DNA from: an uncultured Lachnospira sp.
Lineage (GTDB): Bacteria > Bacillota > Clostridia > Lachnospirales > Lachnospiraceae
Direction: 5' to 3'
Assembly: GCA_934358235.1 (NCBI GenBank)
Contig: CAKRKK010000151.1
Location: forward strand, 1-6,003
Length of the DNA stretch: 6,003 nt
Positions 1-5,481 of this stretch are shown one piece after another. Within the stretch, counting starts at the first letter, position 1; each line of letters starts with the position of its first letter. A model generated the notes under the pieces. It was not told the DNA's origin and searched no databases. It worked only from the letters and a program-made list of their open reading frames with translations. Position numbers and translations under genes: made by a program.

Positions 1-292
1 CTACTGAGGATTCCTTAAGTACATATGAATTAAGACATCGCTTATCCTTTATCTTGTATACAGCAGCACCATTGCTGGTTATCGCATATTCTATTCCAGG
101 TATTGTAACAACCTCTGCTGGAAGCGTGTCAAACGCCCTTCCACTTGCAATACACACATGTACACCTTTGCTTATGGCATATTCTACTGCCTGTCTGTTA
201 GCTAAAGATATATGTCCGTCTGACTTAAGCGTTGTTCTGTCAAGGTCAAGTGCAATCAGCTTAACAGGCTCTTTATATATATTAGAATTCAT
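1..292 (-). CDS. HAD-superfamily hydrolase, Cof-type (3' end outside window)
   Basis: This is the N-terminal 97 codons of a haloacid-dehalogenase-fold phosphatase; the rest lies beyond the left edge. HAD motif I is at residues 16-22 (DLDRTTL), where D16 would be the phospho-acceptor nucleophile and D18 the general acid. Motif II is at about 48-52 (IASGR, S50), and ITSNGAAVY at about 71-79 is typical of the Cof/YidA branch, whose members usually dephosphorylate sugar phosphates or cofactors in the cytosol. Motif I has R-T where most Cof proteins have G-T-L-L (DxDGTLL); the catalytic aspartates and threonine are kept. The ATG follows GTGAGG by a short spacer and begins nine bases after the stop of the Sel1 gene, so the two are probably cotranscribed. 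The cap domain and motifs III and IV are not in the window, so the substrate cannot be guessed. Confidence 0.88.
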   Translation of the reverse strand, partial: MNSNIYKEPVKLIALDLDRTTLKSDGHISLANRQAVEYAISKGVHVCIASGRAFDTLPAEVVTIPGIEYAITSNGAAVYKIKDKRCLNSYVLKESSV

Positions 293-301
293 TAAACCTC
301 A

Positions 302-769
302 CTACTTTCCTAATAATCTGTCAAAGTGCTCCCGTGCTTTCTTGTTTCCGTTCTTAACAGCCTTTTCATACCAGTAGAAGGCTTTGTCATAATCCATCAC
401 CTCTTTTTCATACTGATAAACACGTCCGACATTTCTGTATGCTGCCGTATTGCCAGCATTTGCTGCTATTTGAAAGCATTTTGCAGCCTCAACTGCATTT
501 TTCCTTGTTCCAACACCCAGGATATAGCATACTCCAAGACTATTATTGCAACAGCCATCTCCTTTTTCTGCCCCCTTTTTATACCAGTAGAAGGACTTTA
601 CGTCATCCTTCACTTCTTTTTTATTTCCATATATATAACCCAGCTTATAACATGATTCCACGTCTTCCTGACTGGCAGCCTTTTCAAACCAATACACACC
701 CTTCTTTATATCAACAGCTATGCCCTTTTCGCCTTCACTATATATATAACCAGCTCTGCGCTGTGCCAC
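302..769 (-). CDS. Sel1-like repeat protein, downstream fragment with possible GTG start
   Basis: This is the open part of the interrupted Sel1 gene, 155 codons if translation restarts at GTG. That GTG lies 12 bases past the TAG and about 7 bases after an AGGAAGG that overlaps the stop, so reinitiation by ribosomes ending at TAG is conceivable. The fragment holds about four Sel1 repeats of 34-36 residues, roughly 1-33, 34-69, 70-104 and 105-140. The recurring signature is W-[FY]-x-K-[AG]-A followed by LG-x-x-Y (W27, W62, W133; LGYIY at 43, LGVCY at 78, VGRVY at 114). It ends in a short charged helix. Whether this fragment is a functional protein or the remnant of a dead gene cannot be told from sequence. 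The HAD gene begins nine bases downstream. Confidence 0.55.
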   Translation of the reverse strand: MAQRRAGYIYSEGEKGIAVDIKKGVYWFEKAASQEDVESCYKLGYIYGNKKEVKDDVKSFYWYKKGAEKGDGCCNNSLGVCYILGVGTRKNAVEAAKCFQIAANAGNTAAYRNVGRVYQYEKEVMDYDKAFYWYEKAVKNGNKKAREHFDRLLGK

Positions 770-925
770 AACATAGCCTTCCTATGCCAATTGTTCAAGC
801 TGGCCTAGCCCATCCATAAAGCCATCCGGAGTTCCCATATAGCCTATGATATTATCATAACGTTCCTTACTGCTTTCGTCTGATGAAATCCCAAGTTCTT
901 CTAAATTTTTTTCATATTCGTGCAT
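302..925 (-). pseudogene. Sel1-repeat protein gene interrupted by an in-frame TAG
   Basis: The reading frame opens at an ATG (923-925) with a good ribosome binding site (GTAGGAGA, about 8 bases upstream). It encodes MHEYEKNLEELGISSDESSK and onward, then meets TAG at 782-784 (codon 48). The same frame continues without a break into Sel1-like repeats to the stop at 302-304. Homology-like sequence spans the stop: LEQLA, stop, EGYVVAQRRAGYIY reads as one Sel1 repeat (A..G...A...G.iY), so a single base change in a CAG, GAG or AAG codon would explain it. The full gene would encode 207 residues. Sel1 repeats form TPR-like alpha-alpha solenoids that bind partner proteins. No signal peptide is visible, so the protein is probably cytosolic. 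Alternatives are a sequencing error, amber readthrough, or reinitiation at the GTG at 769. Confidence 0.7.
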
Positions 926-1025
926 TTTTTTATTCTCCTACCTTAAGCATTATAAATCTTTATCTAAACCATTTCATAAATCCCATTTTTTATTTGAAAA
1001 TTTCTTTAAGAGTTCCTATTACATT

Positions 1026-1053
1026 ATTGTAGCATATTCCAAGTTCATTACAA
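1026..1053 (-). promoter_or_regulatory. Possible second promoter for the Sel1-HAD unit
   Basis: Minus strand: TTGTAA (1048-1053), a 16-bp spacer ending in TGC, then TACAAT (1026-1031). The TGn before the -10 box gives an extended -10 element. It would start transcription about 95 bases before the ATG at 925. It is weaker than the promoter further upstream and could be a chance match in AT-rich DNA. Confidence 0.35.
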
Positions 1054-1156
1054 GCCTTTGCATATCCTTACTAATGTATACATTTTAACCGTAAAACAGA
1101 CTTTATAATCCTGTAAAACCACCTCCGCTTTTATTTACCACTTTGTAACTGATATT

Positions 1157-1185
1157 ATTATATAGTAAGCTGATTATTTTTCCAA
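1157..1185 (-). promoter_or_regulatory. Sigma-A-type promoter for the Sel1-HAD unit
   Basis: Minus strand: TTGGAA (1180-1185), a 17-bp spacer, then a perfect TATAAT (1157-1162). The predicted start near 1150 gives a leader of about 225 bases before the Sel1 ATG. A perfect 9-bp inverted repeat with a 5-base loop (arms 1187-1195 and 1201-1209, TACTTTTAT and ATAAAAGTA) sits just upstream of the -35 box and could be a binding site for a regulator. The remaining leader (926-1150) has a GGAGGTGG (complement of 1119-1126) with no start codon at a suitable distance. I see no known riboswitch in it. Confidence 0.55.
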
Positions 1186-1230
1186 TTACTTTTATGTAGA
1201 ATAAAAGTAGAATTTGCAATAAAACCAATA

Positions 1231-1332
1231 TAAAAAGGACTACCGCAAAAAGAACATTCACATAATACATAGAACTGTAAACTTAATTCTAAATATATAT
1301 TATGCAAATAATTCTTATTACGATAGTCCTTT
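1231..1332 (-). terminator. Long hairpin terminator at the end of the nad operon
   Basis: Three bases after the niaR stop, the minus-strand RNA can fold into one long imperfect hairpin. Outer stem: 1321-1332 with 1234-1245, 12 pairs including one U-G (AAAGGACTATCG with CGGTAGTCCTTT). Middle: AAGAA with TTCTT (1312-1316 with 1250-1254), then GCATAATA with TATTATGT (1298-1305 with 1260-1267). Apical: TAGAA with TTCTA (1287-1291 with 1270-1274). The outer stem is followed by U5 (1232-1236) and more A/U, as in intrinsic terminators. Several pairs are G-U in the minus-strand RNA and would be A-C mismatches in the plus strand, so the structure favours minus-strand transcription. Confidence 0.65.
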
Positions 1333-1334
1333 AT

Positions 1335-1883
1335 CTATGCCTTCTTACTCCAGAAATCAACCGGCTCATATTCCTGAAGCTTTGCAAGAAATCCTAACCT
1401 TTCCAGCTCCTCCTGAATAATATCCAATGTACTCTCATCCTGTGCAGCTATTGTATGATAATGGTACCCTGAAGTTACATTCATAAGAAGTGTTGAACTT
1501 CCATTATTGATTTCTTCCATATATGCCTTTATATCACGTCTAGAATGAATATTAAGTTCAGCCTTAACCACGCCATATACCTTATGATACACGAAAACAT
1601 CCTTAACCCATCCGCCCATATCCACTATGGCATTAAGTTCCTTCTCTACATCTGCATTGGTATGCTTAACCTTGACTATTCTTGTATGTTCCTTATTTCC
1701 TCTTATAACATAGCCCCTGTTAGTTGAATATACGTCATAAGCTGCGGCTCTTATAAGTGCTATGTCCTGCACAATAACCTGACGGCTTACATTAAGCTGA
1801 TTAGCAAGTGCAACACCTGATACAGGCGTATCACTTCTGCTAAGAATTTCTATTATTTTTTCTCGTCTTAACTGTCCATTCAT
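1335..1883 (-). CDS. niaR: Nicotinate-responsive transcriptional repressor NiaR (YrxA, 3H domain)
   Basis: This 182-residue protein has the NiaR layout. An HTH_11-type winged helix occupies about residues 5-62 (recognition region about 31-45, LNVSRQVIVQDIALIRAAAY), followed by a 3H ligand-binding domain at about 68-175. Diagnostic 3H features are VKH at 72-74, YHKVYG at 99-104 and SGYHYHTI at 138-145. H74, E82, H141 and H143 fit the metal-ligand spacing I recall for the Thermotoga homologue TM1602. Family members repress NAD synthesis and niacin uptake genes with nicotinic acid as co-repressor. Being last in nadA-nadB-nadC-niaR, it probably controls its own operon through the palindrome at 5371-5396. 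The spacer from nadC is 125 bases. The ribosome binding site (AGGGGTG about 11 bases before ATG) is weak, which suits low regulator expression. There is no other convincing start. Confidence 0.93.
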   Translation of the reverse strand: MNGQLRREKIIEILSRSDTPVSGVALANQLNVSRQVIVQDIALIRAAAYDVYSTNRGYVIRGNKEHTRIVKVKHTNADVEKELNAIVDMGGWVKDVFVYHKVYGVVKAELNIHSRRDIKAYMEEINNGSSTLLMNVTSGYHYHTIAAQDESTLDIIQEELERLGFLAKLQEYEPVDFWSKKA

Positions 1884-1999
1884 AACCTGGCTTCACCCCT
1901 GCATTTACTTTACTTATACTAATTCTAACACTTACCGTTGTAGGCAACAAGCCCTATGGTCCACTCTGTGCCCTACTCTGTAACCGGCTTCACTCCTGC
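1883..1999 (-). repeat. nadC-niaR spacer with a duplicated niaR leader segment
   Basis: Two near-identical direct copies lie 98 bases apart: 1883-1902 (taacctggcttcacccctgc) and 1981-1999, differing by one substitution and one indel. The first contains the niaR ribosome binding site and touches its start codon; the second lies just after the nadC stop, where GGTTATG has become GGTTACA and no start codon follows. Between them is a weak internal promoter candidate for niaR on the minus strand: TTGTTG (1945-1950), 17-bp spacer, TAGAAT (1922-1927). A weak GTAGG/CCTAC stem (1940-1944 with 1972-1976) is also present. Nothing here resembles the candidate operator before nadA. Confidence 0.5.
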
Positions 2000-2008
2000 T
2001 ATATAGCA

Positions 2009-2866
2009 TTAGTCAACTGGATGCAGATTCTTAAGCGAAATATCCATTATAGGAGCTGAATGTGTAAGTGCTCCACTTGATACATAATTAACTGAAAGTC
2101 CTGACAGCTTGGCAAGATTCTCTTTGGTCATATTACCTGACACCTCTACCTCTGCCTTGCCATCTATTATTCTCATAGCCTCTGCCATCATATCATGGTC
2201 CATATTATCAAGCATGATTATATCAGCACCTGCTTCTACAGCGTCCTTAACCATATCAAGTGTTTCAACTTCAACCTCTATCTTTCTTACAAATGGAGCG
2301 TACTCCTTAGCAAGCGTTATTGCCTCTTTAACTCCGCCTGCTGCACCTATATGATTGTCCTTAAGAAGCACACCATCTGTAAGGTTATATCTGTGATTAT
2401 TACCACCACCAACTTTAACTGCATACTTTTCAAAAAGTCTGTTGTTAGGTGTTGTCTTTCTTGTATCAAGAAGCTTAATTCCTGTACCCTCAAGCAGCTT
2501 TACTACTTCACTTGTATAAGTAGCTATACCACTCATTCTTTGAAGATAGTTAAGAGCTGTCCTTTCGCCACATAAAAGAACCTTAATATCTCCCCTTACA
2601 ACTGCAAGAAGCTGTCCCTTCTTCACCTTACCTCCGTCAGCCGCCTTAAGTTCAACCTCTGTATTCTCATCTAATAATGTAAACACTCTTTCAAATATCT
2701 GAAGTCCACATATAACTCCATCCTGCTTACATATAAGATTCACCTCTCCCTTTCTAGGTACAGGCATAACGCTGTTAGTTGAAACGTCCTCACTTGTAAT
2801 ATCCTCTCTTAATGCACTTAATATTAATGGATCTGCATTTAGTCTTAATGTAACCTGATCAAACAT
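2009..2866 (-). CDS. nadC: Quinolinate phosphoribosyltransferase (nicotinate-nucleotide pyrophosphorylase, carboxylating)
   Basis: NadC converts quinolinate and PRPP to nicotinate mononucleotide, CO2 and pyrophosphate, the step where de novo synthesis joins the common NAD pathway. The 285-residue length is normal. Visible family motifs, in order: EDITSEDVST at 21-30; ERTALNYLQRMSGIAT at 101-116; DTRKTTP at 134-140; KVGGGNNHRYNL at 151-162; LLKDNHI at 167-173; EVEVET at 197-202; DIIMLDNM at 215-222; EVSGNM at 241-246; and SSGALTHSAPIMDISLK near the C-terminus. The basic residues that bind the two substrate carboxylates and PRPP (R102, R136, K137, H158, R159, K169) appear intact. After DTRKTTP this protein has NNR where many have GLR, a mild variation. 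The ATG follows AAGGAG with a 9-base spacer. It lies 113 bases after nadB and is clearly in the same operon. Confidence 0.97.
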   Translation of the reverse strand: MFDQVTLRLNADPLILSALREDITSEDVSTNSVMPVPRKGEVNLICKQDGVICGLQIFERVFTLLDENTEVELKAADGGKVKKGQLLAVVRGDIKVLLCGERTALNYLQRMSGIATYTSEVVKLLEGTGIKLLDTRKTTPNNRLFEKYAVKVGGGNNHRYNLTDGVLLKDNHIGAAGGVKEAITLAKEYAPFVRKIEVEVETLDMVKDAVEAGADIIMLDNMDHDMMAEAMRIIDGKAEVEVSGNMTKENLAKLSGLSVNYVSSGALTHSAPIMDISLKNLHPVD

Positions 2867-2914
2867 ATGTACAATCTCCTTATTTTATATTCTTGTATTT
2901 TACCAAATCTGGCA

Positions 2915-2986
2915 TTTCTATATTCTGATATATTTCTATATTTTAATATGTCTTTATATTATAATATATTTTTATATTCTTATGCT
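2915..2986 (-). repeat. Four-copy 18-bp AT-rich tandem repeat at the nadB end
   Basis: Plus-strand units of exactly 18 bp lie at 2915-2932 (tttctatattctgatata), 2933-2950, 2951-2968 and 2969-2986. They share the pattern TTTnTATATTnTnATATA and diverge mildly. A weaker fifth match lies near 2881-2897. The last unit overlaps the nadB stop codon (2980-2982). Because 18 is a multiple of three, the repeat reads in the nadB frame as the hexapeptide [EK]-Y-[KR]-[ND]-I-[LS], interrupted by two TAA codons. Confidence 0.8.
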
Positions 2987-4290
2987 GTCTTCATCGACTC
3001 ATCTGCTTCCGCTATCTTCTTTTTTACAAGCTCTCCATAGTATTTGTCAAGCTTTTCTTCATCCTTATACTGATTCTTATCTGCCTGCTTGACATATTCG
3101 CTGGCAGCAGCATCTAAAGTTTTAGTAAGCTCACCATTGCACATATTATAGGCTGCTCTCTTAGCAAACACAAGACTCTCAAGCAGTGAATTGCTTGCAA
3201 GTCTGTTTCTTCCATGAACACCATTGCAGGCTGTTTCACCTACTGCATATAATCTGTCCATAGAAGTCTTACTTTCATAATCAACCTTTATTCCACCCAT
3301 AAAGTAATGCTGTGCAGGAACAACTGGAATACATTCTTTAGTAACATCATATCCATGCTCATAGCAATGCTTAACTATATTCGGAAAATGTGTCTTTAAC
3401 TCTTCCTCTGGAATAGTACGAAGATCTTCCCATACATAGTCTGTTCCATCCTTTTTCATCTGTTCATATATAGCCTGTGTAAGCAGATCTCTTGGAAGCA
3501 GTTCATTTACAAAACGATTTCCATTCTTATCATAAAGCTTTGCCCCTTCACCTCTTACTGACTCAGATATAAGAAAGCTTCTATCCTTATCATTCTTAGA
3601 ATAAAAGGTTGTAGGATGAATCTGCACATAATTAATATCCTTTATCTCTACATTATGCTTAATAGCAACTGCTACTGCATCTCCTGTAAGGTGTCTGAAG
3701 TTCGTTGAGTGACGGTATAAACCACCTATTCCTCCAGCCGCAAGTACTGTCGCATCTGCTGAAACATTAATAATATTTCCATCCTCTGTTTTAATAACAG
3801 CACCTAGACATTCATTATCTCTTGTAATTATATCTAACATGCGTGTATTTTCAAGCAGCTCAACATTAGGAAGCTCTCTTACTCTGTCAAGAAGATGACT
3901 TGTTATTTCCTTTCCTGTAACGTCCTCATGAAAAATAATTCTATTACTGCTATGTGCGCCTTCCCTTGTATATGCAAGATTACCATTCTCGTCCTTCTTA
4001 AAGTCTGCTCCTGCAGCTATTAAATCCTTTACAACATCCCTTGAAGAACGAATCATTATCTCTACTGATTTCTTATCATTCTCATAATGTCCTGCTTTCA
4101 TGGTATCTTCAAAATAATTATCATAGTCGGCATCATCCTTTAACATACACATGCCACCCTGTGCAAGAAATGAGTCGCTGCTTTCGGCATCTGACTTGGT
4201 TATCATTAGTATTTTTTTATCTTTAGGAAGATTGAGGGCAAGATAAAGACCTGAACATCCACAACCAACTATTAAAACATCTGTTTTCAT
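2980..4290 (-). CDS. nadB: L-aspartate oxidase
   Basis: NadB is an FAD enzyme that oxidises L-aspartate to iminoaspartate, the first step of de novo NAD synthesis; in anaerobes fumarate is the likely electron acceptor. The dinucleotide-binding GCGCSG is at 9-14 and the AQGG flavin motif at 43-46. Residues matching those I recall as active-site residues in the E. coli enzyme are visible: E110 (REGAHS), H225 (HPTTFY), R267 (LLPRDLL), H328 (PAQHYFMGG) and R363 (GRNRLASNSLLES). ESVRGEGAKLYD at 243-254 is also typical. At 436 residues it is about 100 shorter than E. coli NadB, because the C-terminal helical region is reduced. Short forms occur in Clostridia, and all catalytic parts are present, so it is probably functional. 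The ATG is preceded by TGAGGA at 6-7 bases. It lies 112 bases downstream of nadA. Confidence 0.96.
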   Translation of the reverse strand: MKTDVLIVGCGCSGLYLALNLPKDKKILMITKSDAESSDSFLAQGGMCMLKDDADYDNYFEDTMKAGHYENDKKSVEIMIRSSRDVVKDLIAAGADFKKDENGNLAYTREGAHSSNRIIFHEDVTGKEITSHLLDRVRELPNVELLENTRMLDIITRDNECLGAVIKTEDGNIINVSADATVLAAGGIGGLYRHSTNFRHLTGDAVAVAIKHNVEIKDINYVQIHPTTFYSKNDKDRSFLISESVRGEGAKLYDKNGNRFVNELLPRDLLTQAIYEQMKKDGTDYVWEDLRTIPEEELKTHFPNIVKHCYEHGYDVTKECIPVVPAQHYFMGGIKVDYESKTSMDRLYAVGETACNGVHGRNRLASNSLLESLVFAKRAAYNMCNGELTKTLDAAASEYVKQADKNQYKDEEKLDKYYGELVKKKIAEADESMKTA

Positions 4291-4318
4291 ATTTAATCCT
4301 CATTTCCGCGCACATTTT

Positions 4319-4367
4319 TACGCATATCGAATTAGTGTCAGGTGCGCACAGACACCAATCCTGCGTA
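4319..4367 (-). promoter_or_regulatory. Structured nadA-nadB intercistronic hairpin
   Basis: The minus-strand RNA between nadA and nadB can form an outer 6-bp stem (TACGCA at 4362-4367 with TGCGTA at 4319-4324). After an internal loop comes a 10-bp inner stem (4351-4360 with 4330-4339, including two G-U pairs) capped by an 11-base loop holding the self-complementary GTGCGCAC (4342-4349). The GCGCAC of the loop could instead pair with GTGCGC at 4308-4313, close to the nadB ribosome binding site. No U-tract follows, so it is not a standard terminator. It may be an mRNA stability or translation control element; its function is unknown. Confidence 0.55.
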
Positions 4368-4402
4368 TTAAGAATCTATTTTCTCACAAAGCTGTTGCTA
4401 TG

Positions 4403-5311
4403 CTAGTTAGCTGCAAGCTCAAGCATCCTGTTAAGTGGCTTCATAGCATAAGCTGCAAGCTCTTTATCAACAAATACCTCGTTAGTATCATTTTCAAGAA
4501 CATCTAATACCTTTTCTAGTGTTACCTTCTTCATATTAACGCATACCTGGTCAGGCTTAACTGTGTAAAGCTTCTTATCAGGTGCTTTCTTTCTTATTTC
4601 ACTAAATACACCATCAACTGTTCCTATTATGAATTCCTCTGCATCTGTATCTACTACATAATCTATAATTCCTGAAGTACTTCCTACATAATCTGCAAGC
4701 TCTAATACGTCCTCTGTACACTCAGGATGTGCTGCAAACTTAGCTAATGGATGTTCATTTTTTGCTTTTTCCACCATTTCTTTAGTCATAACAACGTGTC
4801 TTGGGCAGCAGCCATTGTTAAATATAAAATTCTTATCTGGACATTGCTTTGCCACAAAATGTCCTAAATTCCTGTCCGGAATAAAGAATATATTCTTATT
4901 AGGCAGCTTCTTTACTATCTTTACCGCATTAGATGACGTAACACATACATCTGAGTATTTCTTCAGCTCTGCTGTTGAGTTGATATAACAGACAACTGCC
5001 AGATCCTCATACTGCTTACGCAGCTTAAGTATCTCTTCCTTGTCTGCCATATGTGCCATAGGACAATCCGCATTCATATCTGGCATAAACACTCTTTTAT
5101 CAGGATTAAGTATCTTAGCGCTTTCTCCCATGAATTCAACACCCGCAAATATAATTCTGTCCTGTCCAACCTTAGTAGCCACCTTGCTTAAATAAAATGA
5201 ATCGCCTATATAATCAGCTATATCCTGTACATCCTCATCTACATAATAATGCGCAAGAATTACTGCGTTTTTTTCTTTCTTCAGCTTTTCAATATCACTT
5301 ACTATTGACAT
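4403..5311 (-). CDS. nadA: Quinolinate synthase A (4Fe-4S enzyme)
   Basis: NadA condenses iminoaspartate, made by NadB, with dihydroxyacetone phosphate to give quinolinate, using an oxygen-sensitive 4Fe-4S cluster bound by three cysteines. The 302-residue length matches the compact NadA form. The three internally related domains are recognisable by ILAHYY at 18-23, GDSFYLS at 36-42, GVEFMGESAKIL at 57-68, DMNADCPMA at 78-86, NSTAELK at 111-117, PDRNLG at 145-150, NGCCPRH at 166-172, HPEC at 195-198, GSTSGII at 210-216 and QVCVNM at 255-260. The probable cluster ligands are C83, C169 (or its neighbour C168) and C257. The ATG has AAGGAG about 6 bases upstream. It is first in the operon, about 38 bases after the predicted transcription start, with a candidate NiaR operator on its promoter. 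The order nadA-nadB-nadC-niaR is a common Clostridia arrangement. Confidence 0.97.
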   Translation of the reverse strand: MSIVSDIEKLKKEKNAVILAHYYVDEDVQDIADYIGDSFYLSKVATKVGQDRIIFAGVEFMGESAKILNPDKRVFMPDMNADCPMAHMADKEEILKLRKQYEDLAVVCYINSTAELKKYSDVCVTSSNAVKIVKKLPNKNIFFIPDRNLGHFVAKQCPDKNFIFNNGCCPRHVVMTKEMVEKAKNEHPLAKFAAHPECTEDVLELADYVGSTSGIIDYVVDTDAEEFIIGTVDGVFSEIRKKAPDKKLYTVKPDQVCVNMKKVTLEKVLDVLENDTNEVFVDKELAAYAMKPLNRMLELAAN

Positions 5312-5323
5312 ATGTATCTCCTT

Positions 5324-5356
5324 TTTGTGTAAAATTGTACTTACAAATTTTACAAA
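5324..5356. promoter_or_regulatory. Palindrome across the nad transcription start
   Basis: An imperfect inverted repeat is centred near 5341: TTTGTGTAAAATT on the left and AATTTTACAAA on the right, with perfect 8-bp cores at 5329-5336 and 5346-5353. The predicted transcription start (near 5349) falls inside the right arm, so most of that arm is not transcribed. The element would therefore work as a DNA site rather than an RNA hairpin. It could be a second, more divergent repressor site; its half-sites resemble the main operator only in TTTACAAA/TTTGTAAA. Confidence 0.4.
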
Positions 5357-5384
5357 GTATACTATAAAACTTTACAAGTGACAA
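5356..5384 (-). promoter_or_regulatory. Sigma-A promoter of the nadABC-niaR operon
   Basis: Minus strand: TTGTCA (5379-5384), exactly 17 bp, then TATACT (5356-5361). Each box matches the consensus at 5 of 6 positions. The predicted start is near 5349, about 38 bases before the nadA ATG. An AT-rich stretch lies upstream. The -35 box is embedded in the palindrome at 5371-5396, as expected for a repressor-controlled promoter. Confidence 0.8.
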
Positions 5385-5396
5385 GACAGTTGTAAA
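5371..5396. promoter_or_regulatory. Candidate NiaR operator
   Basis: This 26-bp palindrome has TTTACAA and TTGTAAA arms (5371-5377 and 5390-5396) and a GTGACAAGACAG centre; 10 of 13 position pairs are complementary. Read on the minus strand the core is ACAACTGTCTTGTCACTTGT, close to the NiaR/YrxA sites I recall from bacilli and clostridia (ACA..TGTC..GACA..TGT). It covers the whole -35 box, so bound NiaR would block RNA polymerase. The match to the family consensus is from memory. Confidence 0.75.
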
Positions 5397-5481
5397 TATT
5401 TTCTGTAAAAATACAATAAAATATATCGTATCATTTAAATGTAGATACTTTTGGAGTAAATTATAAATTTCCAACTACAAA

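Noticed and set aside
54..819. Several plus-strand open frames opposite the HAD and Sel1 genes (54-377, 326-655, 439-819)
   Set aside because: They are antisense to genes with clear domain signatures, have no ribosome binding sites or recognisable domains, and their composition looks like complement of coding sequence.
1060..1126. A small gene after the GGAGGTGG in the Sel1 leader
   Set aside because: No ATG, GTG or TTG lies at a suitable distance; the nearest ATG frame gives only 11 codons.
1231..1332. Insertion sequence remnant
   Set aside because: No transposase fragment or clear target duplication is seen; the hairpin with U-tract is explained by termination, though a MITE origin is left open in the findings.
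1545..2575. Plus-strand open frames opposite niaR and nadC (1545-1727, 2109-2354, 2195-2575)
   Set aside because: They are shadows of well-conserved minus-strand genes and show no supporting signals.
2915..2986. CRISPR-like array
   Set aside because: The units are contiguous 18-bp AT-rich tandem repeats without spacers, and no cas genes are present.
4041..4226. Plus-strand open frame opposite nadB
   Set aside because: It lies within a conserved enzyme gene on the other strand and has no domain or ribosome binding site.
4319..4367. Intrinsic terminator between nadA and nadB
   Set aside because: The stem is not followed by a U-tract, and nadB needs transcription from upstream because no promoter is evident in the spacer.
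5312..5400. NAD-sensing riboswitch in the nadA leader
   Set aside because: The predicted leader is only about 38 bases, too short for a riboswitch, and a repressor operator explains the control.
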